This document shows positions 18,809 to 27,834 of a stretch of DNA of 64,000 nt, one piece after another. A program made the translations under genes and the position numbers. Origin of the DNA: Vibrio ziniensis (GTDB lineage Bacteria; Pseudomonadota; Gammaproteobacteria; Enterobacterales; Vibrionaceae); assembly GCF_011064285.1 (NCBI RefSeq), contig NZ_CP049331.1:1054001-1118000 (forward strand), given 5' to 3'. Position 1 is the stretch's first letter; each line of letters starts with the position of its first letter. Below the pieces are notes generated by a model. The model worked only from the letters and a program-made list of their open reading frames with translations. It was not told where the DNA came from and did no database searches.

Positions 18809-18869
18809 CTTGGCTGTTGGTTCCTAGTTCGTAGCAGTACCCAGCAGCCAAGCTTTAAGGGACTAGGAA
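18809..18869 (+). promoter_or_regulatory. Possible H-type pseudoknot covering the ribosome site of the next permease gene
   Basis: CTTGGCTGTTGG (18809-18820) pairs with CCAGCAGCCAAG (18841-18852): 12 bp with one G-U. The loop begins TTCCTAGT (18821-18828), which is exactly complementary to ACTAGGAA (18862-18869). The latter contains the Shine-Dalgarno AGGAAG of the gene starting at 18876. The two helices interleave, which is pseudoknot geometry. Pairing would hide the ribosome site. Confidence 0.45.
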
Positions 18870-18875
18870 GTTTTT

Positions 18876-19607
18876 ATGCTGGATCTACAGGGATATGAAG
18901 CCTCTATTGCAAAAGGGGCGGTACTCACAATTGAAGTCGCCATACTTTCACTATTATTAGCGGTTGTGCTTGGCATGTTAGGAGCGTTGGCGAAACTGTC
19001 TCCTTACACATGGGCAAGAAGCATTGCTACTGTCTACACCACGATTATCCGCGGCATTCCAGACTTAGTTCTGATGATGTTGATATTCTTCGGTGGTCAA
19101 ATTTTATTGAACAACAGTCTTTACTCAATTAATGAATCGCTAAATGATTGGCTTGGTACGGCAGACGAGTGGGTTCAGTATGTACCTGACTATATCGACG
19201 TGAGTCCATTTATTGCCGGTGTATTAACGATTGGATTTATCTTTGGTGCATACATGGCTGAAACTTTTCGTGGTGCCATCATGGCGGTGGACAAAGGAGA
19301 GCTTGAAGCTGCCAAAGCCTACGGTATGAACGCGGTATTATCGTTCAGACGCATTCTATTACCGCAAATGATTCGACACGCTTTACCTGGATTTGGTAAT
19401 AACTGGCTAGTGTTACTGAAAACAACAGCATTGGTTTCGATCATTGGTTTAGAAGATATGGTGCGTATGAGTTCGCTTGCCGCTGGTTCAACCAAAATGC
19501 CATTTACGTTTTATATGACGGTTTCCATTATATTCCTTCTGTTTACCAGTATTTCGACCGGACTTCTGAAGTTGGTCGAGCGTAAATTCAGCATTCACAC
19601 GAGGTAG
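18876..19607 (+). CDS. Basic amino-acid ABC transporter, permease (HisQ/AotQ-like)
   Basis: A 243-residue inner-membrane permease with about five membrane helices. The EAA loop reads ELEAAKAYGMNAVLSFRRIL, the docking site for the ATPase. GAVLTIEVAILSLLLAVVLG near the N-terminus and TTALVSIIGLEDMVR are typical of HisQ/ArtQ. The Shine-Dalgarno AGGAAG lies in a segment that can pair with an upstream loop. The partner permease starts 2 bp after its stop codon, so the two are translationally linked. Confidence 0.92.
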   Translation: MLDLQGYEASIAKGAVLTIEVAILSLLLAVVLGMLGALAKLSPYTWARSIATVYTTIIRGIPDLVLMMLIFFGGQILLNNSLYSINESLNDWLGTADEWVQYVPDYIDVSPFIAGVLTIGFIFGAYMAETFRGAIMAVDKGELEAAKAYGMNAVLSFRRILLPQMIRHALPGFGNNWLVLLKTTALVSIIGLEDMVRMSSLAAGSTKMPFTFYMTVSIIFLLFTSISTGLLKLVERKFSIHTR

Positions 19608-19609
19608 AT

Positions 19610-20287
19610 ATGGACTTTTCATTGATTATCGAAAGCCTGCCAATTTACTTCAAAGGCTTATGGACAACTGTATGGTTAGTGTCACTTTCACTGATCATTG
19701 GTATCTGTATTGCTATACCTTTAGCAATTGCACGTAACAGTAAAAACTATGCGCTTAATCTGCCGTCTTGGGGATATATTTATTTCTTTCGTGGCACGCC
19801 ACTGTTAGTTCAGCTGTACTTGATCTACTACGGTATGGATCAGTTTTTTCCAGTTAAAGGGACCCTTTGGGAGAATGCGTGGTTCTGTGCCTTGGTCGCC
19901 TTTATCCTCAATACTTCTGCCTATACTGCAGAGATTGTACGTGGAGCAATAAATGGCTTACCAAAAGGTGAGGTTGAAGCTGCGAAAGCCTACGGTATGA
20001 GCGTGTTTCAAACATATCACCGTATCATTCTGCCTAGCGCTCTTCGTCGAGCATTACCAGCTTATAGTAACGAAGTAATTTTTATGATTCACGGTAGTGC
20101 GGTTGCAGGTATTGTCACCATTATGGACTTAACTGGTGCTGCTCGCTTGGTGAATTCTCGTTACTACGCACCATTTGAGTCATTCCTGACCGCTGGTTTG
20201 TTTTACATGAGTTTAACGTTCATCGTTCTTTGGTGTTTTAAAGGGGCAGAGAAACGTTTCTTACGTTATTTGCGACCGTTAAGCTGA
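19610..20287 (+). CDS. Basic amino-acid ABC transporter, permease (HisM/AotM-like)
   Basis: A 225-residue permease, the second half of the heterodimer. The EAA loop is EVEAAKAYGMSVFQTYHRII. FFRGTPLLVQLYLIYYG and IHGSAVAGIVTIMDLTGAAR match HisM/ArtM. It starts two bases after the previous stop codon and ends the operon; a large hairpin follows directly. The four genes encode a full importer (one ATPase, one binding protein, two permeases). Confidence 0.92.
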   Translation: MDFSLIIESLPIYFKGLWTTVWLVSLSLIIGICIAIPLAIARNSKNYALNLPSWGYIYFFRGTPLLVQLYLIYYGMDQFFPVKGTLWENAWFCALVAFILNTSAYTAEIVRGAINGLPKGEVEAAKAYGMSVFQTYHRIILPSALRRALPAYSNEVIFMIHGSAVAGIVTIMDLTGAARLVNSRYYAPFESFLTAGLFYMSLTFIVLWCFKGAEKRFLRYLRPLS

Positions 20288-20288
20288 T

Positions 20289-20326
20289 CTTTGGTTCTCC
20301 CCTCATCTGAGGGGGAGAACCCAAAG
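20289..20326. repeat. Large hairpin between permease gene and xthA
   Basis: CTTTGGTTCTCCCCTC (20289-20304) pairs with GAGGGGGAGAACCCAAAG (20309-20326) with two single-base bulges. It starts 2 bp after the permease stop. The core CTCCCC...GAGGGGGAGAAC resembles hairpin B of the composite repeat at 25117-25235. It may end both convergent transcripts, though no good T-run follows. Confidence 0.6.
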
Positions 20327-20355
20327 AAAAATGCTTTAAAAGACAGGAAATTTGC

Positions 20356-21162
20356 TTACTTAAACACTGACCAGATAGGTGCGTGATCAGACGGCTTATC
20401 GATGCTTCGAAGCTCATAATCGATATCCGCTTCTACACATTTTTGAGCCAGAGATGGCGTTGCCATAATTACGTCAATGCGAAGTCCTCGATTGTCTTCG
20501 AATCCACGAGAACGGTAGTCAAACCACGAAAACTTGTCATCAACATTTGGATGAAGTTTACGAAATGTGTCTTCAAATCCCCAATCTATCAGTGTTTTCA
20601 GCCATTCACGCTCTTCTGGTTGGAATGAACATTTCCCCGTTTTTAACCAACGTTTACGGTTAATTTCACCAATACCGATATCCAAATCGATAGGGCTGAT
20701 GTTTATATCACCCATTACAATCAACTGCTCATCGCTACTGTGATGGTCGTTCAAATAGGTCATCAGATCTTTATAAAACTGACGTTTGTATGGGTACTTA
20801 ACTTCATGCTCAACGTTGTCGCCTTGTGGGAAGTAACCATTCAGTACTGTCACTTTATGACCATTGTCATCGAGAAAAGTCGCCATGATCATACGCTTTT
20901 GATGATCATCATTGTCAGTTGGAAAACCTTTTTTTATTTCGACAGGTTGTTTCTTACAAAGCATCGCTACACCGTAGTGTGCTTTTTGACCATGAAAATA
21001 AACGTGATAGCCCATGGCTTCGACATCATCAATAGGAAAAGCTTCATCATGAACTTTGATTTCTTGTAAGCCGATAACATCGGGTTGATGCTTTTCAATC
21101 AATGCTTGAAGTTGGTGAAGTCGAGCTCTTAACCCATTGATGTTAAAGCTGATAACTTTCAT
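20356..21162 (-). CDS. xthA: Exodeoxyribonuclease III
   Basis: The 268-residue enzyme is an AP endonuclease and 3'-5' exonuclease in base excision repair. It has the conserved blocks of the family: [63 protein letters not shown], and SDHAPIW with the catalytic histidine. Length matches E. coli XthA (268). It is a single gene, convergent with the amino-acid transporter operon. Confidence 0.97.
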   Translation of the reverse strand: MKVISFNINGLRARLHQLQALIEKHQPDVIGLQEIKVHDEAFPIDDVEAMGYHVYFHGQKAHYGVAMLCKKQPVEIKKGFPTDNDDHQKRMIMATFLDDNGHKVTVLNGYFPQGDNVEHEVKYPYKRQFYKDLMTYLNDHHSSDEQLIVMGDINISPIDLDIGIGEINRKRWLKTGKCSFQPEEREWLKTLIDWGFEDTFRKLHPNVDDKFSWFDYRSRGFEDNRGLRIDVIMATPSLAQKCVEADIDYELRSIDKPSDHAPIWSVFK

Positions 21163-21412
21163 TGGTTAGTCCTTGATTATGATTTTAATTAAGTTGTTAC
21201 CTATTGAATTTTTTATTTGGCAGGTAACCACGAATAGATTCGATGTTAACACTTAGATTGAAGAGTACAAACCTTGGAACTCACTCAACTAGTTATGTAA
21301 GAAAATGGCAAACTTTGTGTCAGATTTGTATTGATATATCGATAGATTGTGGTCTAATTTCGGGCTATCTCATTTGATTATATGAGTTTAAACGCTAGCA
21401 TAAGGATGTTGT

Positions 21413-23533
21413 ATGCGAACACTATCAGTTCAGTGGAAAATTACGCTGTTGGCAGGTTTTTGCCTGCTCGTAACCTCGTTATCTCTTATCGGTTTCTCGG
21501 TTTACAATGCTGTAAGTAATCAGCAGGTGATTAAAACGCAGAGTGCTGAATCCGTTATCAATAAATCTCAGCAGTTGCTAAAGACACGCGCACAGTTAAA
21601 TTCAACTGAAATCTCGGAATATCTCAGCGAAGCCACCTATCGTGCAGAAATGCTCTCTTCAAATGCTTTGTTCCTAAAGAAAAACTCTGAAGATAATTTT
21701 GGAGAAAGTGAAGCCTTACGTACCGCCTTAAATGAAATGGTTCGAAAATCTGTACTAGATTTTCCGACGATTGAAGGAGCGTATCTAGTATTCAAACCAA
21801 ACGCTCTCGATTCTGAAGACAGTAACTATGTCAACGCAGATTATGTAGGTTCAAACGATGTTGGACGTTTTGCTCCGTATTGGAGAGCCAAAGACGCCGG
21901 TCAGGATGCGGTCAATGAAGTCTTGACTGAAAAGCAATTGGCTGATGCTGCCAATAGTGAACGTTTTGCTTGCCCGTTAAATGAGGGTAATGCATGTGTA
22001 ACTTCTCCACGTATGATCAATCAAGGTAGTGAACAATTCTTAGCTACATCTATCTCTGTTCCTATTGTTGTCGACAACGAAGTCATTGGCTTTTACGGCA
22101 TAGACCTAAAACTCACCCCTTTACTTGATGTAGCAAAAGATTCAGACAGTAGTTTGTTTAATGGCGAAGGTAAAATTTTCATCATCAGTCTGGATGGCAC
22201 ACTGATCGCGAGTGATGACGATTCATTAACTATCGGACAACCGTTTGGTGGATCTAGTATCTCTAGAGAAAAGGTCTCAAGTCTTTTATCTGGCAAAAAA
22301 GTAGAATCTTTGTGGAGCGAAGATGGCCTTTGGATGACAGTATTTGCGCCCATTCCTGTTGCTAACCAAACGTGGGGTGTGGTTTTTGAAATGCCTCGTA
22401 GCAGCGTTCTTAAAGATGCAGACCAACTTGATAGAGTTATTACCGCGCAAGTAGAAAGCGGCGTTAAAGTAGAGCTACTTGCAGGTCTATTGTTTGCCAT
22501 TCTTGGGCTGACGGTTATTGCCTACACAGCTTCGCGTATTGTTAAGCCTATTCGCGAAGTTGTTGTACGTTTGAATGATATTGCTGATGGTGAAGGTGAT
22601 TTAACTCAGCGTTTAGAAGTTCAATCGCAAGATGAAATAGGGCAGTTGGCAGATGGTTTCAACAAGTTCCTAGACAAACTGCAATCTACCATCAGACAAG
22701 TTATCGAAACTACCCATTCAGTTGCTGAAACCACGGAGCAAGCGAAGATTACAGCCGTTGAAACAAGGCGCAGCAGCGAGGCTCAGTTTAAAGAGGTCGA
22801 TCTAGTTGCAACTGCGTCAGAAGAGATGACACAGACAGCAAGTCTCGTTGTTCACAATGCAGAAAATGCGGTTCAAGCAGCTGAGCTAGCGAATGATTCT
22901 GCTCGTATTGGTCAAGAGGTGATCAAAACTTCTGAAGCTGAAATGCTCAACTTGGTTAAAACCATGAATCAAGCCGTGCCAATTGTCGAAGATTTAGCGC
23001 GTAACAACGTGAACATTACCGACATTCTTGAAGTGATAGAAGGGATCTCTGAGCAAACAAACCTGCTTGCACTCAACGCAGCTATTGAAGCCGCAAGAGC
23101 GGGAGAACAAGGAAGGGGGTTTGCTGTTGTTGCTGATGAAGTTCGTAATCTTGCTAGCCGTACTCACGCTTCGGTTGGTGAAATTCGTACCGTCATTGAG
23201 AAAGTGGAAAAGGGCACTCGAGATGTCGTGAATGCTATTCAAGAAGGCAATAGCTTGGCGAATGGAACAGCCTCTCACGTACAACGCGCAGTAACGGAAC
23301 TGAACAAGGTTTTTGATGCTATTTCAGCAATTAACGATATGAACACGCAGATTGTGAAAGCGGCAGAAGAACAGCAGACTGTGTCTGCTGAAGTGAACCA
23401 GAATGTAGCGAATATTCGAGATCTGAGTGCTCAGATTTTGGAACAGGCTGGTGAATCTGAAGCGGTAAGCACCGAAATCAGCTCTTTGTCAAAACAGCAG
23501 CAAGCGTTGGTCAATCAGTTTAAAGTGAATTGA
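21413..23533 (+). CDS. Methyl-accepting chemotaxis protein with cache-type sensor domain
   Basis: A 706-residue receptor with one membrane helix near residues 12-33, a periplasmic domain of about 300 residues, a second helix near 355-375, HAMP, and a signalling domain with tip [20 protein letters not shown] and [15 protein letters not shown]. The periplasmic part contains [23 protein letters not shown] and [11 protein letters not shown], with a YGxD-like element typical of dCache domains that bind amino acids and related ligands. The start follows TAAGGATGTT. No ligand can be named from sequence. The C-terminus lacks the NWETF-type pentapeptide. Confidence 0.94.
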   Translation: MRTLSVQWKITLLAGFCLLVTSLSLIGFSVYNAVSNQQVIKTQSAESVINKSQQLLKTRAQLNSTEISEYLSEATYRAEMLSSNALFLKKNSEDNFGESEALRTALNEMVRKSVLDFPTIEGAYLVFKPNALDSEDSNYVNADYVGSNDVGRFAPYWRAKDAGQDAVNEVLTEKQLADAANSERFACPLNEGNACVTSPRMINQGSEQFLATSISVPIVVDNEVIGFYGIDLKLTPLLDVAKDSDSSLFNGEGKIFIISLDGTLIASDDDSLTIGQPFGGSSISREKVSSLLSGKKVESLWSEDGLWMTVFAPIPVANQTWGVVFEMPRSSVLKDADQLDRVITAQVESGVKVELLAGLLFAILGLTVIAYTASRIVKPIREVVVRLNDIADGEGDLTQRLEVQSQDEIGQLADGFNKFLDKLQSTIRQVIETTHSVAETTEQAKITAVETRRSSEAQFKEVDLVATASEEMTQTASLVVHNAENAVQAAELANDSARIGQEVIKTSEAEMLNLVKTMNQAVPIVEDLARNNVNITDILEVIEGISEQTNLLALNAAIEAARAGEQGRGFAVVADEVRNLASRTHASVGEIRTVIEKVEKGTRDVVNAIQEGNSLANGTASHVQRAVTELNKVFDAISAINDMNTQIVKAAEEQQTVSAEVNQNVANIRDLSAQILEQAGESEAVSTEISSLSKQQQALVNQFKVN

Positions 23534-23554
23534 GCCATTAAAAGGTAACGTTGA

Positions 23555-23580
23555 AAAAGAGTGCTAATTAGCGCTCTTTT
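23555..23580. terminator. Terminator of the chemoreceptor gene, overlapping the ybaM end
   Basis: AAAAGAGTGC (23555-23564) pairs with GCGCTCTTTT (23571-23580), with one G-U pair and a TAATTA loop that can close further. The T-run follows on the plus strand, and the A-run serves the minus strand. The ybaM stop codon lies inside it. Confidence 0.8.
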
Positions 23581-23737
23581 CTTTTTTGAGTTTTGCTTGA
23601 AAATCTGCTTTGACAATTTCTAAAGCAGCGAGAGCAATCTCAGTGTCTACATTATTCGATTCAAGCAGATAAATCAGATCGACGGCGAGTTTGATGTCAT
23701 CAGATGCATTTTCTAAAGAGGAGCTAGTGTCGTTCAT
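23564..23737 (-). CDS. ybaM: YbaM family small protein (DUF2496)
   Basis: A 57-residue protein of the YbaM/DUF2496 family: SLENASDDIKLAVDLIYLLE then ALAALEIVKADFQAKLKKEK, similar to E. coli YbaM over its whole length. The ATG follows the priC TAA directly with no gap, so translation is coupled; a priC-ybaM pair is also found in E. coli. The function is unknown. Its stop codon lies inside the bidirectional terminator hairpin at 23555-23580. Confidence 0.88.
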   Translation of the reverse strand: MNDTSSSLENASDDIKLAVDLIYLLESNNVDTEIALAALEIVKADFQAKLKKEKSAN

Positions 23738-24286
23738 TTATTGGTTCTTCTCTCTAAAAGTAATTTGTTTCTCAATCTTTGTTTTGGCTTCTTGGCAGCG
23801 TTTGAGTCTTTGTTCTGCAGTTAATAACGCTTGCTGTGCGGCTGTTTTATTAGCACCAAATGAACTTTCAACAGTAGCTTGCTTATCTTGAACAAGGATC
23901 ATTAATCTTCGTTCCCAGTCTTGGTGTTGCGCTAAATCTTGATATAAATCGCTGATTGGCTTTCTGGTCTCGTTGAAATGTTTGGGTTCATTTTTGCGAA
24001 TGGCTTGTGTCGACATTTCGCGCTGAATGGCTCTAATTTGTGAAAGTAGCCGCTCAGTTAGATATTCAGCTCGTGGTTGAGTTAATTTGCCTGCTTTTTG
24101 CTCACGAACAATCGCATTCAGTGTGCCTTGCGCTTCTGTTACACATGGAGTTAATAATTTTCCGTGGCAATGGAACAAGGTGTCGTCAAACAACGGGCGG
24201 TGGTGTTCACCTCGCGTACGATCGATCAGGGCAGCACTCGATTGGAGTTCTTCAATAATTGAATTTAATCTGGATAAGTCACTCAT
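23738..24286 (-). CDS. priC: Primosomal replication protein N'' (PriC)
   Basis: A 182-residue helical protein with the PriC pattern: an N-terminal helical bundle (LSRLNSIIEELQ), then LTERLLSQIRAIQREM, and the conserved HQDWERRLMILVQDKQ block matching HQDFERRL in E. coli. PriC takes part in restart of stalled forks by loading DnaB. The ATG at 24286 overlaps the TGA of the upstream TauE-type gene (ATGA). The gene is followed with no gap by ybaM. Sequence conservation is low, as usual for PriC, but gene order supports the call. Confidence 0.85.
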   Translation of the reverse strand: MSDLSRLNSIIEELQSSAALIDRTRGEHHRPLFDDTLFHCHGKLLTPCVTEAQGTLNAIVREQKAGKLTQPRAEYLTERLLSQIRAIQREMSTQAIRKNEPKHFNETRKPISDLYQDLAQHQDWERRLMILVQDKQATVESSFGANKTAAQQALLTAEQRLKRCQEAKTKIEKQITFREKNQ

Positions 24287-25062
24287 AGCGATACAAACCA
24301 AGCATCATAAGCAAGCTTAACGGCAAGAACACTTACAACCGTCACAAACACTGGACGAATGAATTTGGTACCAAAGCGAATTGCGGAATGTGCACCAACG
24401 AAAGCTCCTGCCATCAGACAAACTCCCATAGTTAAACCCAGAACCCAGTCGATATGACCCAAAATAGCAAAGGTCACTAGAGAAGTCAGGTTGCTAGTAA
24501 AGTTCATCGCTTTAGCTAAGCCTGACGCTAGCAGTATGTTTAAACGATAGAGAGCCATGGAACTCACGGTCCAGAAAGCACCAGTACCAGGGCCTGCTAA
24601 GCCATCGTAAAATCCCAAACCAAAACCTTGCAAATATTGTTTAGTGTTGAATTTTTTACATCCTGCGGGCATTTCACTTTGGATTATGGTTGGAGCCTTA
24701 TGCCAAATTGTGTAAATAGCCGCTCCTAGAATAATTAGCGGTAGGGCTTTTTGTAACCAATCAGTACTAATTGCATCAACGGCTAGCGTACCTACGGTTG
24801 CACCAATAAGAGTCATGATAAATGCGCGAAGCCAATACTGAGGTTTAAACAGTTTTTTGCGATAGTACGTATACGCCGCAGTGGAAGAAGCAAACGTCGC
24901 AGCTAGTTTATTGGTGCCAAGAGCGACATGCGGAGGTAATCCTAGCGAAAGTAACGTAGGGACAGTCAGCATACCTCCGCCACCTGCGACAGCATCAATA
25001 AACCCTGCAATAAAAGCTACTAAAGCCAACACGACCAACATGGTTGGTTCGACTAATTCCAT
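24283..25062 (-). CDS. TauE/SafE family membrane protein (YfcA-like)
   Basis: A 259-residue protein with about eight hydrophobic segments, of the TauE/SafE anion transporter family. FIAGFIDAVAGGGGMLTVPTLL and ALGTNKLAATFASS are the first-repeat signature; GFYDGLAGPGTGAFW is the second. It most resembles E. coli YfcA. Family members are thought to move sulfite, sulfonates or other organic anions. The ATG at 25062 is preferred because the longer frame adds 47 residues of repeat-derived sequence. It overlaps priC by four bases. Confidence 0.9.
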   Translation of the reverse strand: MELVEPTMLVVLALVAFIAGFIDAVAGGGGMLTVPTLLSLGLPPHVALGTNKLAATFASSTAAYTYYRKKLFKPQYWLRAFIMTLIGATVGTLAVDAISTDWLQKALPLIILGAAIYTIWHKAPTIIQSEMPAGCKKFNTKQYLQGFGLGFYDGLAGPGTGAFWTVSSMALYRLNILLASGLAKAMNFTSNLTSLVTFAILGHIDWVLGLTMGVCLMAGAFVGAHSAIRFGTKFIRPVFVTVVSVLAVKLAYDAWFVSL

Positions 25063-25116
25063 CAAAAATACGGTCCCAAATTTTCTGTTTTTAATTCTAT
25101 TGTATGCGTTTTCACT

Positions 25117-25235
25117 CCTCCCCTTTTGAAGGGGAGGCAGGGTGGGGTTATTTCTACGGAACTTAATCAATATTGCAATTATCAATAAGTTCCGTCGGTT
25201 CAACCCCCTCTAACTCCCCCTCAACTGAGGGGGAG
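25117..25235. repeat. Composite palindromic element with two G/C-rich hairpins and an inner inverted repeat
   Basis: Hairpin A: CCTCCCCTT (25117-25125) with AAGGGGAGG (25129-25137). Inner repeat: ACGGAACTTA (25156-25165) with TAAGTTCCGT (25186-25195). Outer arms: GGGGTT (25144-25149) with AACCCC (25202-25207). Hairpin B: CTCCCCCTC (25214-25222) with GAGGGGGAG (25227-25235). The whole is roughly symmetrical and fills most of the gap between dinG and the TauE-type gene. It looks like a mobile or amplified intergenic repeat. Confidence 0.7.
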
Positions 25236-25249
25236 AACTATTCAGCAAC

Positions 25250-27325
25250 CTAATATTCAATGGTTCGTTTGAATGGCGGCAGCGAATCTAACAGCGCCTT
25301 ACCATATCGTTTAGATACCACTCTGCGATCAAGTATTACGACTCTACCAGAATCCTGTTCTTTACGCAGCAAACGACCCACGGATTGAATAAGCTTTTTG
25401 CTAGCTTCAGGTACTGATATTTGTAAAAACGGATTACCCCCCCGATGCTCAATGTACTCTGCGTGAGCTTGCTCAACCGGTGATGTTGGGACGGCAAAAG
25501 GTATCTTGGTGATAATGAGATTTTCTAATAAGTCTCCCGGCAAATCTAATCCCTCCGAAAAACTGCCAGTGCCAAATAACACGCTTGTTTTACCGCATTG
25601 CACCAGCATTTTATGTTTTTTTAGGATTTCACCGCGTGATTTTTCGCCTTGAACCTGAATCGACCAGCCCCTTGCTTTGAAGGTTGTTGATAGTGTTTCT
25701 GCCACTTCTTTCATCTGCCAATAGGATGCAAATAGCACGAGGTTGGCTTTATCTGCAACAAGATACTCTTTCACTTTGTCTGCCAGATAGGGTGTGAAAT
25801 CCTTGGCTGGTGGTTCAAGTTTCATCGATGGAACCAACAGTTCGCCTTGCTCTATGTAATTAAAAGGTGAGGCGAGCGAAAGAAATTGCACTCCGTCATC
25901 AGACTTTTCGCTGATTCCTGCCTGTCTGCAAAAAAAGCTAAAAGAATTGAGCGCACGTAATGTAGCCGACACCAAAATAGCGCCAATACAACGGCTCCAA
26001 ATCTGTTGATCGAGCTGCCAGCCAATCTCCAAAGGCGAAACGTTAACAGTAAAGTCACCTTCACGTTCAGTATGTGTTTGCAGCCAACGTGCTAATGGTG
26101 CACCTTTTTCACGCTTTGGCTCGGCCATCAAGTTCCAGACCTGATACAAATTTTCCAAACGTTGGATATAAAAACCTAGCTCGGTCAAGGCTGGTTCAGC
26201 CAAGCGAGGAGCAAGCTCACCTTCTTTCACTTTTTCTGCAATTAAGTCTGCAATTTTTGCGACACTTTGACTTGCCTTTTGGCTTTGGCGTTTCAAGTGT
26301 TTAGATTCCTCCTCAAGCCACTGAGGAAGCTCACCGTGTTCAAAGCGATATATGTTGTCCTCAAAAGAAGCTGGGTCAAACTGCTGTGGTAGCTTACTCA
26401 GCCCTGGAATCAATTCTTGAATAGCGGTTTGAGCTTCATCGACGAATCGGGAAGCTCTTTTAGCATCAGCTAGGTTGCTTAATTTAACTAATGAGCGATT
26501 GAGATTTTCTAACCAAGCAGCCGCTCCTTTTAAAGATGTGGTGGCAGAGGCATGATCCCTTGCTACATGTGGTAAATGATGTGCTTCATCGAAGATATAA
26601 ATGGTATTTTCAGGTTCAGGAAGAATGACTCCGCCACCTAAGTCCGCATCAGCCATAACTAAGCTGTGGTTAGCGATAATCACATCTGCTTTGTCTAACT
26701 CTGAGCGGGCTTTCTGGAACGGGCAATCTCTATGAGCGGCAAAGCTACCATTACACGTGTGTTTATCGCTAACGATAGAGTTCCAGATGTCGTCCGTGAT
26801 GGTGTTTGGCCAAGAATCTCTGTCGCCGTTCCATTTATTGGCATTTAAAGCTTTATGCATGTCTTCCAGCATTTCGATGTCAGCCGCTTTGGGCTTGCTT
26901 TCAAACATAGCGATTTGAGTGCCATCAATCCCTGAAGCTGCCGCCAACTTTTCAGAACAGCAATAACGCTGACGCCCTTTAGCAATAATAAAAGTAAAAG
27001 GTTGGTCGGTTATTCGTCTATATAGAGGGAGATCTTTATGAATCAGTTGTTCTTGCAGCGCCACTGTGGCCGTTGATATCACCACCTTACGATTATTGGA
27101 TACCGCTACAGGGATCACTGCCATTAAATAGGCGAGTGATTTGCCAATGCCAGTCCCTGCTTCAGCCACCATCATTCGAGTCGACTTGTGATAATTTCCA
27201 CACAATGTTTTTGCAATTTCTGCAACAAGAAAATTTTGCGCTCGACGAGGTACGAAATTGTCGAGCTGATGTTGCAGGTTTTGGTAACTACTGCGGATCG
27301 ATTGTTGGATTTTTTTTGTAAGCAT
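25250..27325 (-). CDS. dinG: DinG-type ATP-dependent DNA helicase
   Basis: A 691-residue XPD-like superfamily 2 helicase. Walker A is AEAGTGIGKS (residues 55-64); the DEAH box is IFDEAHHLPHVA; the C-terminal half has LVSATLRALNSF, GSFSEGLDLPGD and QSVGRLLRKEQDSGR. The iron-sulfur region has cysteines at 122, 123, 191 and 201. E. coli DinG has one cysteine at the first position and three in the second group, so the ligand pattern is altered here. DinG unwinds R-loops and D-loops. The start at 27325 is preferred over the longer frame from 27361 because it fits the family N-terminus. Confidence 0.92.
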   Translation of the reverse strand: MLTKKIQQSIRSSYQNLQHQLDNFVPRRAQNFLVAEIAKTLCGNYHKSTRMMVAEAGTGIGKSLAYLMAVIPVAVSNNRKVVISTATVALQEQLIHKDLPLYRRITDQPFTFIIAKGRQRYCCSEKLAAASGIDGTQIAMFESKPKAADIEMLEDMHKALNANKWNGDRDSWPNTITDDIWNSIVSDKHTCNGSFAAHRDCPFQKARSELDKADVIIANHSLVMADADLGGGVILPEPENTIYIFDEAHHLPHVARDHASATTSLKGAAAWLENLNRSLVKLSNLADAKRASRFVDEAQTAIQELIPGLSKLPQQFDPASFEDNIYRFEHGELPQWLEEESKHLKRQSQKASQSVAKIADLIAEKVKEGELAPRLAEPALTELGFYIQRLENLYQVWNLMAEPKREKGAPLARWLQTHTEREGDFTVNVSPLEIGWQLDQQIWSRCIGAILVSATLRALNSFSFFCRQAGISEKSDDGVQFLSLASPFNYIEQGELLVPSMKLEPPAKDFTPYLADKVKEYLVADKANLVLFASYWQMKEVAETLSTTFKARGWSIQVQGEKSRGEILKKHKMLVQCGKTSVLFGTGSFSEGLDLPGDLLENLIITKIPFAVPTSPVEQAHAEYIEHRGGNPFLQISVPEASKKLIQSVGRLLRKEQDSGRVVILDRRVVSKRYGKALLDSLPPFKRTIEY

Positions 27326-27834
27326 AATAGGCCTTGAGTGACGGGAGTCGCATGTTAGCACAAATTACAAATCCTACGTAGCTCACGAATTTACATCAAT
27401 TAAGACGGAATGTAGATCTTGTTCACAAAAAAAAACTGAACCATCAGGGACTTAAAATTAATTTACTAAATAAAAAATATAAAACTTAACAATCTCAATA
27501 TACTCTTTATTAAATTCCAATTTTTATCGCAAAATAATATGTAATTAGAATAATAAACTAAAAATGAGACAAGGATAACGTTTGTATTTTTGCGTGTATT
27601 CGATTGATATTTGCGCATAATTTGCGCATGTTGCGTTTTAATATTATGTTTTATAACGATTTTATTTATTTTTATGCGAGTGATTTAGAGTATTTGACAC
27701 GCAGGATATTCTTTTGCAATCTAATCCGTGAAATTTAGTGGCGGTAGGAACTAACCGCAGAGTTGGTCACTATCATCAAAATAAAGGGAACCGGATAAGG
27801 ATTTCCCACATTTAAGAAAAGGCAGTGGATTACT
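27326..27834. promoter_or_regulatory. Long AT-rich regulatory region upstream of porin
   Basis: 509 bp between dinG (minus) and the porin (plus), with no coding frame. It holds long A/T tracts (27420-27580), a phased TTGCG array (27590-27635), and TTGACA at 27694-27699 followed by TCTAAT at 27720-27725 at longer than ideal spacing. A half-perfect CRP-like site (TCACA at 27423-27427) lies far upstream. The V. cholerae ompT gene, which to my recollection also lies next to dinG, is controlled by CRP and ToxR through a long upstream region; the same is inferred here. Confidence 0.45.

Noticed and set aside
27412..27427. CRP site far upstream of the porin
   Set aside because: Only the TCACA half is good; the other half (GTAGA) matches at two of five positions. 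Mentioned in the regulatory region but not called as a site.
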